Shown piece by piece: positions 7,987 to 14,847 of a stretch of DNA of 18,299 nucleotides. The notes under the pieces were generated by a model, which did no database searches, was not told the origin of the DNA, and worked only from the letters and a program-made list of their open reading frames with translations. Each line of letters opens with the position of its first letter. The first letter of the stretch is position 1. This stretch comes from Halonatronomonas sp051745425 (GTDB taxonomy: Bacteria > Bacillota > Halanaerobiia > Halanaerobiales > Halarsenatibacteraceae): assembly GCA_051745425.1 (NCBI GenBank), contig JBNJEB010000024.1, forward strand, positions 1 to 18,299, given 5' to 3'. A program made the translations under genes and the position numbers.

Positions 7987-8015
7987 TTGACTATTTTAAT
8001 AATAACTGTTATTAT
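7987..8015 (+). promoter_or_regulatory. Promoter of the first Sec-peroxiredoxin gene
   Basis: TTGACT (7987-7992), a 17-bp spacer and TATTAT (8010-8015) form a good sigma-A-type promoter, 43 bases before the start codon. The dyad at 7999-8015 covers the spacer and the -10, so a bound regulator would block RNA polymerase. The second peroxiredoxin gene has the same geometry. Confidence 0.7.
7999..8015. promoter_or_regulatory. Dyad operator, candidate Fur/PerR-family or other peroxide-responsive site
   Basis: ATAATAACTGTTATTAT is a perfect 17-base inverted repeat about a central T. Its 15-base core TAATAACTGTTATTA has the 7-1-7 layout of Fur/PerR boxes, but the inner bases (AAC/GTT) differ from the classical PerR box, so the binding protein is not identified. 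A 14-of-15 match lies at the same place before the second peroxiredoxin gene. Confidence 0.6.
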
Positions 8016-8057
8016 CAAATCACTAAGTTAAATTAATAAATTAAGGGGGAATTATTA

Positions 8058-8654
8058 ATGGTTAAAGTAGGAGCTAAAGCACCTGATTTTACAGCTAAAG
8101 CATTTCATCAGGGTGAATTTAAAGATGTAAGCTTATCTGATTATGAGGGTAAATGGAGAATGGTTTGTTTTTATCCAGGAGATTTTACCTTTGTCTGACC
8201 AACGGAATTGGCGTCAGTTGCCGCCAAGTATCCTGATTTACAAGAATTAGGCGTCGAAGTTTTATCTGTAAGTACTAATAGTCACTTTACACATAAGATC
8301 TGGCAAGAAGAAGAACTTTCAAAGATGGTAGAGGGAGGAGTTCCATTCCCAATGCTAGCAGATCCAGCTGGAAAAATTGGACGTCTATATGGAGTGTATG
8401 ATGAAGAAGAAGGGGTAGATGTAAGAGGGCGCTTTTTAATAGATCCAGATGGAGTTCTTCAAGCAATGGAAATTCTAACACCTCCTGTAGGAAGGAATGT
8501 TGATGAACTATTTAGACAGGTTCAAGCATTTCAACATGTTAGAGAAACTGGAGAAGCAACACCTTCTGGTTGGACTCCAGGCAAGAAAACACTTAAACCT
8601 GGACCAGATTTAGTAGGTAAGGTCTGGAAAGAGTGGAAGCCAGGCTCTGAATAA
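8058..8654 (+). CDS. Selenocysteine-containing peroxiredoxin (AhpC/Prx1-like), copy 1, UGA read as Sec47
   Basis: Peroxiredoxins reduce hydrogen peroxide and alkyl hydroperoxides in the cytoplasm. The reading frame runs from the ATG at 8058 (AAGGGGG 8 bases upstream) to the TAA at 8654 with one in-frame TGA at 8196-8198, codon 47. The context is FYPGDFTFV-(UGA)-PTEL, so the UGA replaces the peroxidatic cysteine of the FTFVCPTEL motif. Read through, the protein has 198 residues, normal for AhpC-type enzymes, with family features on both sides (APDF, YPGDFT, FPMLAD, RGRFLIDPDG, DLVGKV at the end). The only cysteine is C37; the C-terminal resolving-cysteine site reads GEATPSGW, with Thr for Cys, so recycling must use another thiol. 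A selenocysteine peroxiredoxin (PrxU) is known from Eubacterium acidaminophilum. An ordinary gene caller would report only the part after the UGA. Confidence 0.9.
8196..8227 (+). promoter_or_regulatory. UGA (Sec) codon and bacterial SECIS hairpin, copy 1
   Basis: Ten bases after the UGA (8196-8198) a stem TTGGCG (8208-8213) pairs with CGCCAA (8222-8227). After one T/C mismatch an inner C-G pair closes an AGTT loop. The loop G is 19 bases downstream of the UGA, inside the range expected for bacterial SECIS elements bound by SelB, which favour a G-U in the apical loop. The second gene has the same structure with paired base changes. Confidence 0.8.
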
Positions 8655-8677
8655 AAAAATTAATGTTAAATTTATTT

Positions 8678-8710
8678 GCCGGCCTTGATAGGTCGGCTTA
8701 ATTTTTTTAA
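8678..8710 (+). terminator. Rho-independent terminator after peroxiredoxin copy 1
   Basis: GCCGGCC pairs with GGTCGGC (7 bp, one G-U pair) around TTGATA, followed by TTAATTTTTTT. It separates the two peroxiredoxin genes into two transcription units. Confidence 0.85.
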
Positions 8711-8727
8711 AAAAAGTATAAATCAGG

Positions 8728-8756
8728 TTGCATTCATTATTAATAACTGTTATCAT
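8728..8756 (+). promoter_or_regulatory. Promoter of the second Sec-peroxiredoxin gene
   Basis: TTGCAT (8728-8733), 17 bp and TATCAT (8751-8756) repeat the arrangement of the first copy. A perfect TATAAT at 8756-8761 is an alternative -10, but its -35 would be the poor TTCATT. Either way the dyad at 8741-8755 overlaps the promoter. Confidence 0.6.
8741..8755. promoter_or_regulatory. Dyad operator before peroxiredoxin copy 2
   Basis: TAATAACTGTTATCA differs at one of 15 bases from the core of the dyad at 8000-8014 and has the same central T, three bases before the proposed -10. The inner 11 bases (ATAACTGTTAT) are a perfect inverted repeat. Both peroxiredoxin genes are probably controlled by the same regulator. 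Confidence 0.6.
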
Positions 8757-8797
8757 ATAATAGAACATAAAACTTGATTAAAAGGAGTGGAATTATA

Positions 8798-9400
8798 ATG
8801 ATAAAAGTTGGAGAAAAAGCACCTGATTTTCAAACTAAGGCATATGTAGATGGTCAGTTTGAAGATGTTGCCCTTTCAGATTATGAAGGTCAATGGACAG
8901 TATTATTTTTCTATCCAGGAGACTTTACCTTTGTCTGACCTACTGAATTAACGGCAGTTGCCGTTAAGTATGATGAACTTCAGGAGTTAGATACTGAAGT
9001 TTTAGCTATCAGTACTGACAGTCATTTTGTCCATAAAGTCTGGCAGGAAGAAGAACTTTCAAAGATGGTAGAGGGAGGAGTCCCATTCCCAATGCTAGCA
9101 GATTCTGGTGGCGATATTGGTAAAATGTATAATGTCTATGATGCTGAAAATGGCATTAATATAAGAGGTAAATTTGTTATTGATCCTAATGGAGTACTTC
9201 AGGCTATGGAGATTTTAAATGAGCCAACTGGTAGAAATGTAGAAGAATTGGTCCGTCAGGTTAAAGCTCTGCAGCATACTAGTAATACCTGTGAAGCTAC
9301 TCCAGCTGGCTGGCAGCCTGGAAAGAAAACTCTAACACCTGGTGAAGACCTTGTCGGTAAAGTTCATGAAAATTGGAATCCTGATCAAGAACTTGAATAA
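8798..9400 (+). CDS. Selenocysteine-containing peroxiredoxin (AhpC/Prx1-like), copy 2, UGA read as Sec47
   Basis: This is a second peroxiredoxin with the same design as the one before it. The frame runs from the ATG at 8798 (AAAGGAG upstream) to TAA at 9400 with one in-frame TGA at 8936-8938, codon 47, in FYPGDFTFV-(UGA)-PTEL. Read through, it has 200 residues. The single cysteine is C165 in SNTCEATPAGW: the usual resolving-cysteine position three residues later is Thr, so C165 may be a shifted resolving cysteine or may form a selenenylsulfide with Sec47. The residue matching C37 of copy 1 is Phe. The copies are similar along their whole length, with a nearly identical DNA block (9041-9113), so they arose by tandem duplication. 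Separate promoters, operators and terminators would allow different expression levels. Confidence 0.9.
8936..8967 (+). promoter_or_regulatory. UGA (Sec) codon and bacterial SECIS hairpin, copy 2
   Basis: The stem TTAACGG (8948-8954) pairs perfectly with CCGTTAA (8961-8967), and an inner C-G pair closes an AGTT loop. It starts ten bases after the UGA, exactly as in copy 1. Relative to copy 1, two G-C pairs became A-T pairs and one mismatch became a G-C pair, while the loop is unchanged. Confidence 0.85.
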
Positions 9401-9429
9401 TTTCAAATAATATTAAGTATTTAAACTTT

Positions 9430-9459
9430 AGCGCCCTAATCGGGGCGCTTTTTCTTTTT
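9430..9459 (+). terminator. Rho-independent terminator after peroxiredoxin copy 2
   Basis: AGCGCCC pairs with GGGCGCT (7 bp, mostly G-C) around TAATCG, followed by TTTTCTTTTT. It ends the second peroxiredoxin transcript 29 bases after the stop. Confidence 0.9.
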
Positions 9460-9487
9460 GACGTAGCAAATAAAAAGGTGGTATAAT
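9458..9487 (+). promoter_or_regulatory. Promoter of azlCD
   Basis: TTGACG (9458-9463), an 18-bp spacer and TATAAT (9482-9487) form a good promoter. The -35 overlaps the tail of the preceding terminator. About 50 bases of leader follow before azlC. Confidence 0.75.
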
Positions 9488-9545
9488 AGCTTATAAATTC
9501 AGGGAAACTATTAATAAATTATGGTCAATTTGGAGGTTAGTTTAA

Positions 9546-10241
9546 ATGTTTTATCAGGGGGTTAAAAGGGCATTACCAGTTGCAATTGGATATTTACCAA
9601 TAGCCATTACTTTTGGAGTAGTTGCTAAATCCGCTGAGCTGCCATCAATAATGATAGTTCTTATGTCAATTATGGTATTTGCAGGGGCAAGTCAATTTGT
9701 AGCTGTTAATTTAATTGCCAGTGGCGCAGGTATTTTAGGAGTAATTATAACTATTTTTTTTGTTAATCTTCGCCATATCTTAATGTCAGCTACTACTTCA
9801 GAGAAATTAAAGAATCAAAGTAAGGGCTGGCTTGCTCTGATCTCATTTGGGATTACAGATGAGAGTTTTTCAATTATTGCAACTGATCCTAGAGATAACT
9901 TGCCCAGGTCATATGTTATTGGTTTAATTTCTATTCCTTATTTAGCCTGGGTTTCTGGAACAGTTGCAGGGGTTTTTATAGGTGAAAGTTTACCAAAACT
10001 TTTGGAATCAAGTATGGAGATAGCACTTTATGCGATGTTTGTTGGCTTATTAATACCAGAAATAAAAAGGGCCAATAGCAAACTTAAAGTTGTTATTTTA
10101 GCAGTTTTTATTAGTTCAGGCTTAAGTTGGCTTCCAGGATTTAATCTCTCAGAGGGCTGGATAATAACAGTTACAACTCTAATATCTGCTATTTTTGCAG
10201 CTAAATTTATAAAGGTAGAAGGTGATCGAGTTGGCAAATAG
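9546..10241 (+). CDS. azlC: AzlC family branched-chain amino acid exporter, large subunit
   Basis: AzlC and AzlD form a membrane exporter for branched-chain amino acids and analogues. This 231-residue protein is strongly hydrophobic. Its first third, GVKRALPVAIGYLPIAITFGVVAKSAELP, then VFAGASQFVAVNLI and FFVNLRHILMSAT, are the AzlC family hallmarks, followed by GITDESFSI. GGAGG lies about 10 bases before the ATG. It overlaps the azlD gene that follows, which is the usual pairing. In a fermenting anaerobe it may relieve overload of branched-chain amino acids, but that role is inferred. Confidence 0.93.
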   Translation: MFYQGVKRALPVAIGYLPIAITFGVVAKSAELPSIMIVLMSIMVFAGASQFVAVNLIASGAGILGVIITIFFVNLRHILMSATTSEKLKNQSKGWLALISFGITDESFSIIATDPRDNLPRSYVIGLISIPYLAWVSGTVAGVFIGESLPKLLESSMEIALYAMFVGLLIPEIKRANSKLKVVILAVFISSGLSWLPGFNLSEGWIITVTTLISAIFAAKFIKVEGDRVGK

Positions 10242-10539
10242 TGAGTATTTAATAATTATAATTGGGATGGCTTTAGTTACATATATTCCAAGAATGTTTC
10301 CCCTTGTTATACTTTCTGATTTGGAATTAACATCATTCTGGCGGAGATTTTTATACTATATCCCGCCAGCAGCTTTAAGTGCTTTAATATTCCCTGGGAT
10401 ACTTAACGCAACAGATTCAAGCAGTATAGCAATTACCGGTGGTTTTGTTGCAGCCATAATGGCATATTTAAAATTTAACTTATTAACGATAGTATTATCT
10501 GCAATTGTTACAGTATTCTTATTGCAATTTTTGATCTAA
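10231..10539 (+). CDS. azlD: AzlD family branched-chain amino acid exporter, small subunit
   Basis: This protein of about 102 residues has the AzlD family pattern: GMALVTYIPRMFPLVIL near the N-terminus, then FWRRFLYYIPPAALSALIFPGIL, and three to four membrane segments. It is the partner of AzlC, whose gene it overlaps by 11 bases. I place the start at the TTG at 10231, because AAGGTGAT at 10219-10226 is a strong match to the ribosome binding site at good spacing; an in-frame GTG at 10222 is the alternative and would add three residues. No convincing terminator follows before the next promoter. Confidence 0.9.
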   Translation: MANSEYLIIIIGMALVTYIPRMFPLVILSDLELTSFWRRFLYYIPPAALSALIFPGILNATDSSSIAITGGFVAAIMAYLKFNLLTIVLSAIVTVFLLQFLI

Positions 10540-10589
10540 TGAAATACAATTATCGTTTATAATACTTGAGATTGTAGCAAGGCAACCAC

Positions 10590-10618
10590 TTGACTTATTT
10601 CTAAGTTAAATATATAAT
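10590..10618 (+). promoter_or_regulatory. Promoter of the ABC transporter / LolA-like operon
   Basis: TTGACT, a 17-bp spacer and a perfect TATAAT are present. The -10 ends 91 bases before the ATP-binding protein gene. The leader between them is very AT-rich and shows no firm regulatory element. Confidence 0.85.
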
Positions 10619-10709
10619 TTGTTTAAGTTATAAGTATTTTTAAGATTTAAGATCATTAAAATTCAGAATATTAATAAATATATTTTTGAATTATTAAGGG
10701 GGATAAGGC

Positions 10710-11399
10710 ATGTCATTGATTAGGCTAGAAAAAGCCAGCAAGATTTATAAACAGGGAGAAATTGAAGTTCCTGCTTTAAAAGAGGTTGACCTAGAGTTTG
10801 AAGAGGGAGAATTTTCAACAGTTTTTGGGCCATCAGGTTCTGGTAAGACAACATTATTAAATTTAATAGGTGCCCTTGATAAACCGACCAGCGGTTCAGT
10901 ACATTTTAATGGTGATAATATTCTAGAATCAGATAAAAATCAGTTAGCCATGCTTAGAAGAAATTATATTGGTTTTATTTTTCAGAGTTATAATCTTATA
11001 CCAGTATTAACTGCATATGAGAATGTTGAATTTGCATTAAAGATAGCCCGTGGACATGAAGGTAAAAAAACCAAAGAAAAAGTTATGAATATCCTGGCTA
11101 AAGTTGGGCTGGATGGGCTTGAAGATAGAAAACCAAATGAGTTATCTGGAGGACAGAAACAGAGAGTCGCTATAGCCAGGGCGTTAGTAAAAGAACCTAA
11201 ATTAGTTTTAGCAGATGAACCAACTGCTAATCTTGATTCTGAGACAGCAACAGGAGTTTTAGAGACTATGCTTGAAATGAATAGAGAATTAAAAACTACA
11301 TTTATTTTTTCAACCCATGACCCAATGGTTATGGATTATGCTCTTCGCCTGATTGAGATCCGTGATGGCAGGATATCAAAGGATGAGAGGAGAGATTAG
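10710..11399 (+). CDS. ABC transporter ATP-binding protein, LolD/MacB type
   Basis: This 229-residue ATPase powers a transporter with the two FtsX-type permeases encoded next. Walker A is GPSGSGKTT (residues 40-48), the Q-loop is in FIFQSYNLIP, the signature LSGGQ starts at residue 145, and Walker B ends in ADEP with D169/E170. The layout, including the loop after Walker A (LLNLIGALDKPTSGSV), matches the LolD/MacB/FtsE subgroup, which drives mechanotransmission rather than ordinary import. The start ATG follows AAGGGGG. It is the first gene of a tight cluster running to the outer-membrane barrel gene. LolD is the most tempting name, but the family shares this sequence with MacB and other exporters, so I give no symbol. 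Confidence 0.93.
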   Translation: MSLIRLEKASKIYKQGEIEVPALKEVDLEFEEGEFSTVFGPSGSGKTTLLNLIGALDKPTSGSVHFNGDNILESDKNQLAMLRRNYIGFIFQSYNLIPVLTAYENVEFALKIARGHEGKKTKEKVMNILAKVGLDGLEDRKPNELSGGQKQRVAIARALVKEPKLVLADEPTANLDSETATGVLETMLEMNRELKTTFIFSTHDPMVMDYALRLIEIRDGRISKDERRD

Positions 11400-11401
11400 C
11401 C

Positions 11402-12640
11402 ATGTATTTAATTAGAATTGCTTGGAGGAATCTCTGGCGGAGAAAACGCAGGACCTTTGTTACTGCTGGTGTGTTAGCTCTTGCCGTCTTTATTTTTTTG
11501 TTGATGGATTCAATGATGGGTGGTATGAGTGATATATCTTATAATAATATTATTGATTTTGAATCTGCCCACCTTGAGATTGGACAGGAAGAATATTTTG
11601 ATTCCGAGGGAGATACCAATTTTCTCAGTCAAACTTTTCCTGTAGATGATGAGGTAATTAATAATATTAAAGAAATTGAAGGTTATCAGAGCTATGTTCA
11701 ATCTCTTGATTTTCAGGCTAATATAAGCTCAGGTAGAGATGAATTTCCTCTTAGAGTTAGAGCAGTTGAGCCTGATAGTTATCGTCAGGTCTTTAATACA
11801 GATGAATATATAACTGATGGTCAGTTTATTAACCCCGGAGATGAAGGACTGGTAATAGGTGATAGATTATCAAGATTATTAGAAATAGGTGTTGGTGATT
11901 ATTTTACATTACTATTTAGAGATGCCAGGGGCAGCTTTAATACTATTGATGGTGAAATTCAGGGGATTGTTAGCACGCCTCATCCTGATATGAATCTGGG
12001 GGTTGTTTTATATGATATCGATCAGGCCAGGCGCTGGACTGGTGTTGCTGAAAATGCAAGTACCAGAATATTTGTTAAAGTTGATGATAGGGATAGAGCA
12101 TCAGCTATTTTATCAGATTTAACTGATAGGCTTGGAGGAGGCTTAACTGCCAATAGTTGGGAAGATTCTGCTGAAATGATGCTAGCAATGGAATCTGTTG
12201 GCCAGATAGAAAATTATGTAATCCTGGGTTTAATTTTATTAATAGGTGCAGTTGGTATTGTTAATATAATAATTCTATCAGCTCTGGAGCGAGTTGAAGA
12301 GATAGGCATGATGAAGGCAATGGGGTTAAAAGAAAATGAAATTGTCAGGGTATTCTCCTTTGAAGCGACAGGGATTGGTTTGATTGGCAGTAGTCTTGGT
12401 TGCCTTATCGGTGGAATAGTTAATTTTTTCTTTACCAGATATGGTGTAGCTATGGAAACGATGATCACAGAAGATACAACTTACGGAATACCGATATTAG
12501 GAAGACTTTATGGCAGTTGGAATCCTTCTGCTTATTTATTTATTTTTATTTTTGGAGTAATAGTTGCAATAATTGCAAGTATTCCTCCGGCATATTGGGC
12601 TGCCAGGAAAGACCCGATTAAAGCAATTTATCATCGCTAG
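11402..12640 (+). CDS. FtsX-type ABC transporter permease, first of two
   Basis: This 412-residue protein has the MacB/LolC topology: one N-terminal membrane segment (about residues 18-40) after a basic start (IAWRNLWRRKRRTF), a large periplasmic domain to about residue 265, then three C-terminal membrane segments of the FtsX domain. The FtsX part contains ILSALERVEEIGMMKAMGLKENEI, the cytoplasmic coupling motif, and ends AYWAARKDPIKAIYHR, a common family end. It starts two bases after the ATPase stop and is 10 bases before the second permease. The two permeases are related but distinct, as in LolC/LolE, so a heterodimer is likely. Cargo is not shown by the sequence; neighbours suggest lipid or lipoprotein. 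Confidence 0.9.
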   Translation: MYLIRIAWRNLWRRKRRTFVTAGVLALAVFIFLLMDSMMGGMSDISYNNIIDFESAHLEIGQEEYFDSEGDTNFLSQTFPVDDEVINNIKEIEGYQSYVQSLDFQANISSGRDEFPLRVRAVEPDSYRQVFNTDEYITDGQFINPGDEGLVIGDRLSRLLEIGVGDYFTLLFRDARGSFNTIDGEIQGIVSTPHPDMNLGVVLYDIDQARRWTGVAENASTRIFVKVDDRDRASAILSDLTDRLGGGLTANSWEDSAEMMLAMESVGQIENYVILGLILLIGAVGIVNIIILSALERVEEIGMMKAMGLKENEIVRVFSFEATGIGLIGSSLGCLIGGIVNFFFTRYGVAMETMITEDTTYGIPILGRLYGSWNPSAYLFIFIFGVIVAIIASIPPAYWAARKDPIKAIYHR

Positions 12641-12650
12641 GAGGTATAAG

Positions 12651-13904
12651 ATGAAATATTTATTTAAAATAGCATTTAGGAATTTAAGCAGAAACAAAGT
12701 TAGAAGTTTTATATCCATCCTGGCGATAGCCATAGTTGTAATGATTGTGGTTTTTGCTAGAGGACTAATTCTGGGAACAATGCAATCTACCTTACAACTT
12801 CAATTTGATAATCAATTGGGACATGTCAGGATTTTAGCAGAGGAGTATGATACCAGGGAGGCACTTTTATCCCTAGAATATACAGTAGATGGAATAGATG
12901 GTCAGGGATTGGAGCCGATGTTAGCTGATCTGAAAGAGATAGAGGGAGTTGAGCACTTGCTTCCCAGGCTCAAATTTGGAGCAATGGCTAGTCCAGGTGA
13001 TGATATAGTGCAGATGGCCGGAGTAGGTGTAGATCCTGAGTCTGAATCCAGATATGGGGGTTTAACAGCTGATATAGAAGACGGTAGGATGATAGAGTCT
13101 GGGAATGAGATAGTTGTCGGAGAAGGCCTTTTAAATAAGTTTGATGCTGAAATAGGTAATAGGGTTACTATATTATTTTCTGATGTTTATCAATCCTTCC
13201 AGGGTAGAACATTTACTATTGTCGGTGTTAGGGATACTGGTCTTAGCATGTTAGATGATAGAATGTTTTTTATGCCGTTATCAACAGCTCAGGATATGCT
13301 CTATTTAGAAGATGAAGCTACAGAAATTTTTGTATTCGGCAGTGATTTTCAAGAGTCTAGAACTATTGCTGGTGGTATAGAAAACTATTTTTCTGATAAA
13401 GGAATAGATAAATATTTAGCTCAACCCTGGCAGCAGGGAAATGAATTTATGGAATATTTTCAGGTGGCAGTTAGAATTTATGATGCAATTTATGTATTTT
13501 TTATTTTACTTGGTTCAATAGTTTTAATTAATACCATGATCATGATAGTCAGGGAAAGGACTTCTGAAATAGGGATGATGGGTGCTTTAGGACTTAAAAA
13601 ACGAGAAATTATGCAAATCTTTGCTATGGAAGGAGCAGTTATGGGAACCCTGGGCAGTTTTATTGGTGTAATACCAGGAGGTTTTTTAACCTATTATTTA
13701 TCTCAGGTAGGTATTGATTATTACGGTCATCTGCTTGAAGATATGGATATCATTCTAACCCCGGTAATTTATCCAGTTTTCAGTCTGGAAAACCTGGTTA
13801 TAAGTTTTTTGCTGGGAGCAATTATTTCCAGTCTGACAGCTTTATGGCCAGCCAGGAATGCAGCTAAAATGGAACCTGTTGATGCCCTGCACAGGGAGAT
13901 TTAA
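12651..13904 (+). CDS. FtsX-type ABC transporter permease, second of two
   Basis: This 417-residue protein has the same topology as the preceding permease: a basic N-terminus with one membrane segment (FRNLSRNKVRSFISILAIAIVVMIVVF), a periplasmic domain, and an FtsX domain with MIVRERTSEIGMMGALGLKKREI, ending ARNAAKMEPVDALHREI. I choose the ATG at 12651, because GGAGGTATAAG precedes it directly; earlier in-frame codons lie inside the previous gene. With the ATPase and first permease it forms a complete ABC unit. It is followed, after 83 bases without a terminator, by the LolA-like gene. Confidence 0.9.
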   Translation: MKYLFKIAFRNLSRNKVRSFISILAIAIVVMIVVFARGLILGTMQSTLQLQFDNQLGHVRILAEEYDTREALLSLEYTVDGIDGQGLEPMLADLKEIEGVEHLLPRLKFGAMASPGDDIVQMAGVGVDPESESRYGGLTADIEDGRMIESGNEIVVGEGLLNKFDAEIGNRVTILFSDVYQSFQGRTFTIVGVRDTGLSMLDDRMFFMPLSTAQDMLYLEDEATEIFVFGSDFQESRTIAGGIENYFSDKGIDKYLAQPWQQGNEFMEYFQVAVRIYDAIYVFFILLGSIVLINTMIMIVRERTSEIGMMGALGLKKREIMQIFAMEGAVMGTLGSFIGVIPGGFLTYYLSQVGIDYYGHLLEDMDIILTPVIYPVFSLENLVISFLLGAIISSLTALWPARNAAKMEPVDALHREI

Positions 13905-13987
13905 TATAGAATATTCATCTTCAAAAGATAACCTTAAATTCTTAGTTTTAAGAGATTAATCTGATTGAGTGGAGGGGGTAATTAATA

Positions 13988-14791
13988 ATGGTTAAAAGCT
14001 ATAATATATTTATTGGGTTATGTTTATTAATGTTATTATTTGTAGCTCTTGTGGTTGGTGGCAAAAGAGTTATTGCTGCTGAACCTGGTGATAATATAAA
14101 AGAAATAGAGACAGATTTAACAGCAGACGAAATTATGAATCAGCGAGATGACAATGAGTTTATTGTTTCAGCCAGAATGGAAGCTGAGATGATAATTGTT
14201 AAAGGCAATAGAGAGACTGTTAAAGAGATGACCTCTTATACCAGGAAAGGAGAGGCTCTGACTGAATTTACTAATCCTCGGGATCGAGGTACTAAGTATT
14301 TAAAACAGGGTGATGAACTCTGGATGTATTTTCCTGATGCTGAGGATTTAGTTCGGATCTCTGGCCATATGCTCCGTCAGGGTCTGATGGGTAGCGATTT
14401 CTCCTATCAGGATGCCCTTGAATCAGAAAAACTGACTGATTTATATCAGTTTGAATTACTTGGGGAAGAAGAAATAGATGGCCAGATGACCTATGTCTTA
14501 AAGGGAACAGCCCGGGAAGGCAAAGAGGTTTCCTATTATGAAAGAAAGATCTGGGTTGACCAGGAACGCTATATCGGGCTCAGAGAAGAACTCTATGCCA
14601 GAAATGGCCGGCTCTTAAAGGTGGCCGAGGTTACTGAAGTCGATCAATTTGACGACGATCGCTGGTACCCAACAGAACTGGTCATGAATGATAGATTAAC
14701 TGAAGATAGCAAAACTATTTTTAAAATTAAAGAGCTTGAATTTAATCCAGAGATACCTGAAGGAACCTTCTCAATTGAAGGTTTGCAATAA
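13988..14791 (+). CDS. Outer membrane lipoprotein-sorting (LolA-like) periplasmic protein
   Basis: This 267-residue protein has an N-terminal signal segment (hydrophobic residues about 8-24, likely cut near the Ala-Ala at 30-31) and no lipobox cysteine, so it is predicted to be soluble in the periplasm. The mature part matches the family of outer membrane lipoprotein-sorting proteins with a LolA-like fold: SARMEAEMIIVKG, then RGTKYLKQGDELWMYFPDAEDLVRISGHMLRQGLMGSDFSYQDA, VLKGTAREG and KIWVDQERYIGLREELYARNGRLLK. Members commonly sit next to ABC or RND exporters. In this window it lies between two permeases and a beta-barrel protein, so it probably carries a lipid-like cargo between membranes. 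GGAGGGGG precedes the ATG. Cargo is not proven. Confidence 0.88.
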   Translation: MVKSYNIFIGLCLLMLLFVALVVGGKRVIAAEPGDNIKEIETDLTADEIMNQRDDNEFIVSARMEAEMIIVKGNRETVKEMTSYTRKGEALTEFTNPRDRGTKYLKQGDELWMYFPDAEDLVRISGHMLRQGLMGSDFSYQDALESEKLTDLYQFELLGEEEIDGQMTYVLKGTAREGKEVSYYERKIWVDQERYIGLREELYARNGRLLKVAEVTEVDQFDDDRWYPTELVMNDRLTEDSKTIFKIKELEFNPEIPEGTFSIEGLQ

Positions 14792-14847
14792 TTTATTATA
14801 TGATATTTTCAGCAATTTTAATAAATATTTAATTGAAAGGGGATAAT

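Noticed and set aside
8199..8211. Alternative hairpin CCAA/TTGG directly after the UGA in copy 1
   Set aside because: It is short, competes with the better stem, and is not present in copy 2.
8208..8654. A separate protein starting after the UGA in peroxiredoxin copy 1 (and likewise 9065-9400 in copy 2)
   Set aside because: The frames lack ribosome binding sites at these starts, miss the N-terminal half of the fold, and the upstream part is in the same frame with a perfect family sequence. They are artefacts of treating UGA as a stop.
8058..9400. Both peroxiredoxins as pseudogenes with nonsense mutations
   Set aside because: The same TGA at the same catalytic codon in both copies, intact frames otherwise, and hairpins with compensatory changes argue for Sec insertion.
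10540..10589. Terminator after azlD
   Set aside because: Only a weak ATTAT/ATAAT stem is present and no T tract follows, so no terminator is called.
12573..12650. Longer N-terminus for the second permease
   Set aside because: This part overlaps the end of the first permease; GGAGGTATAAG points to the ATG at 12651.
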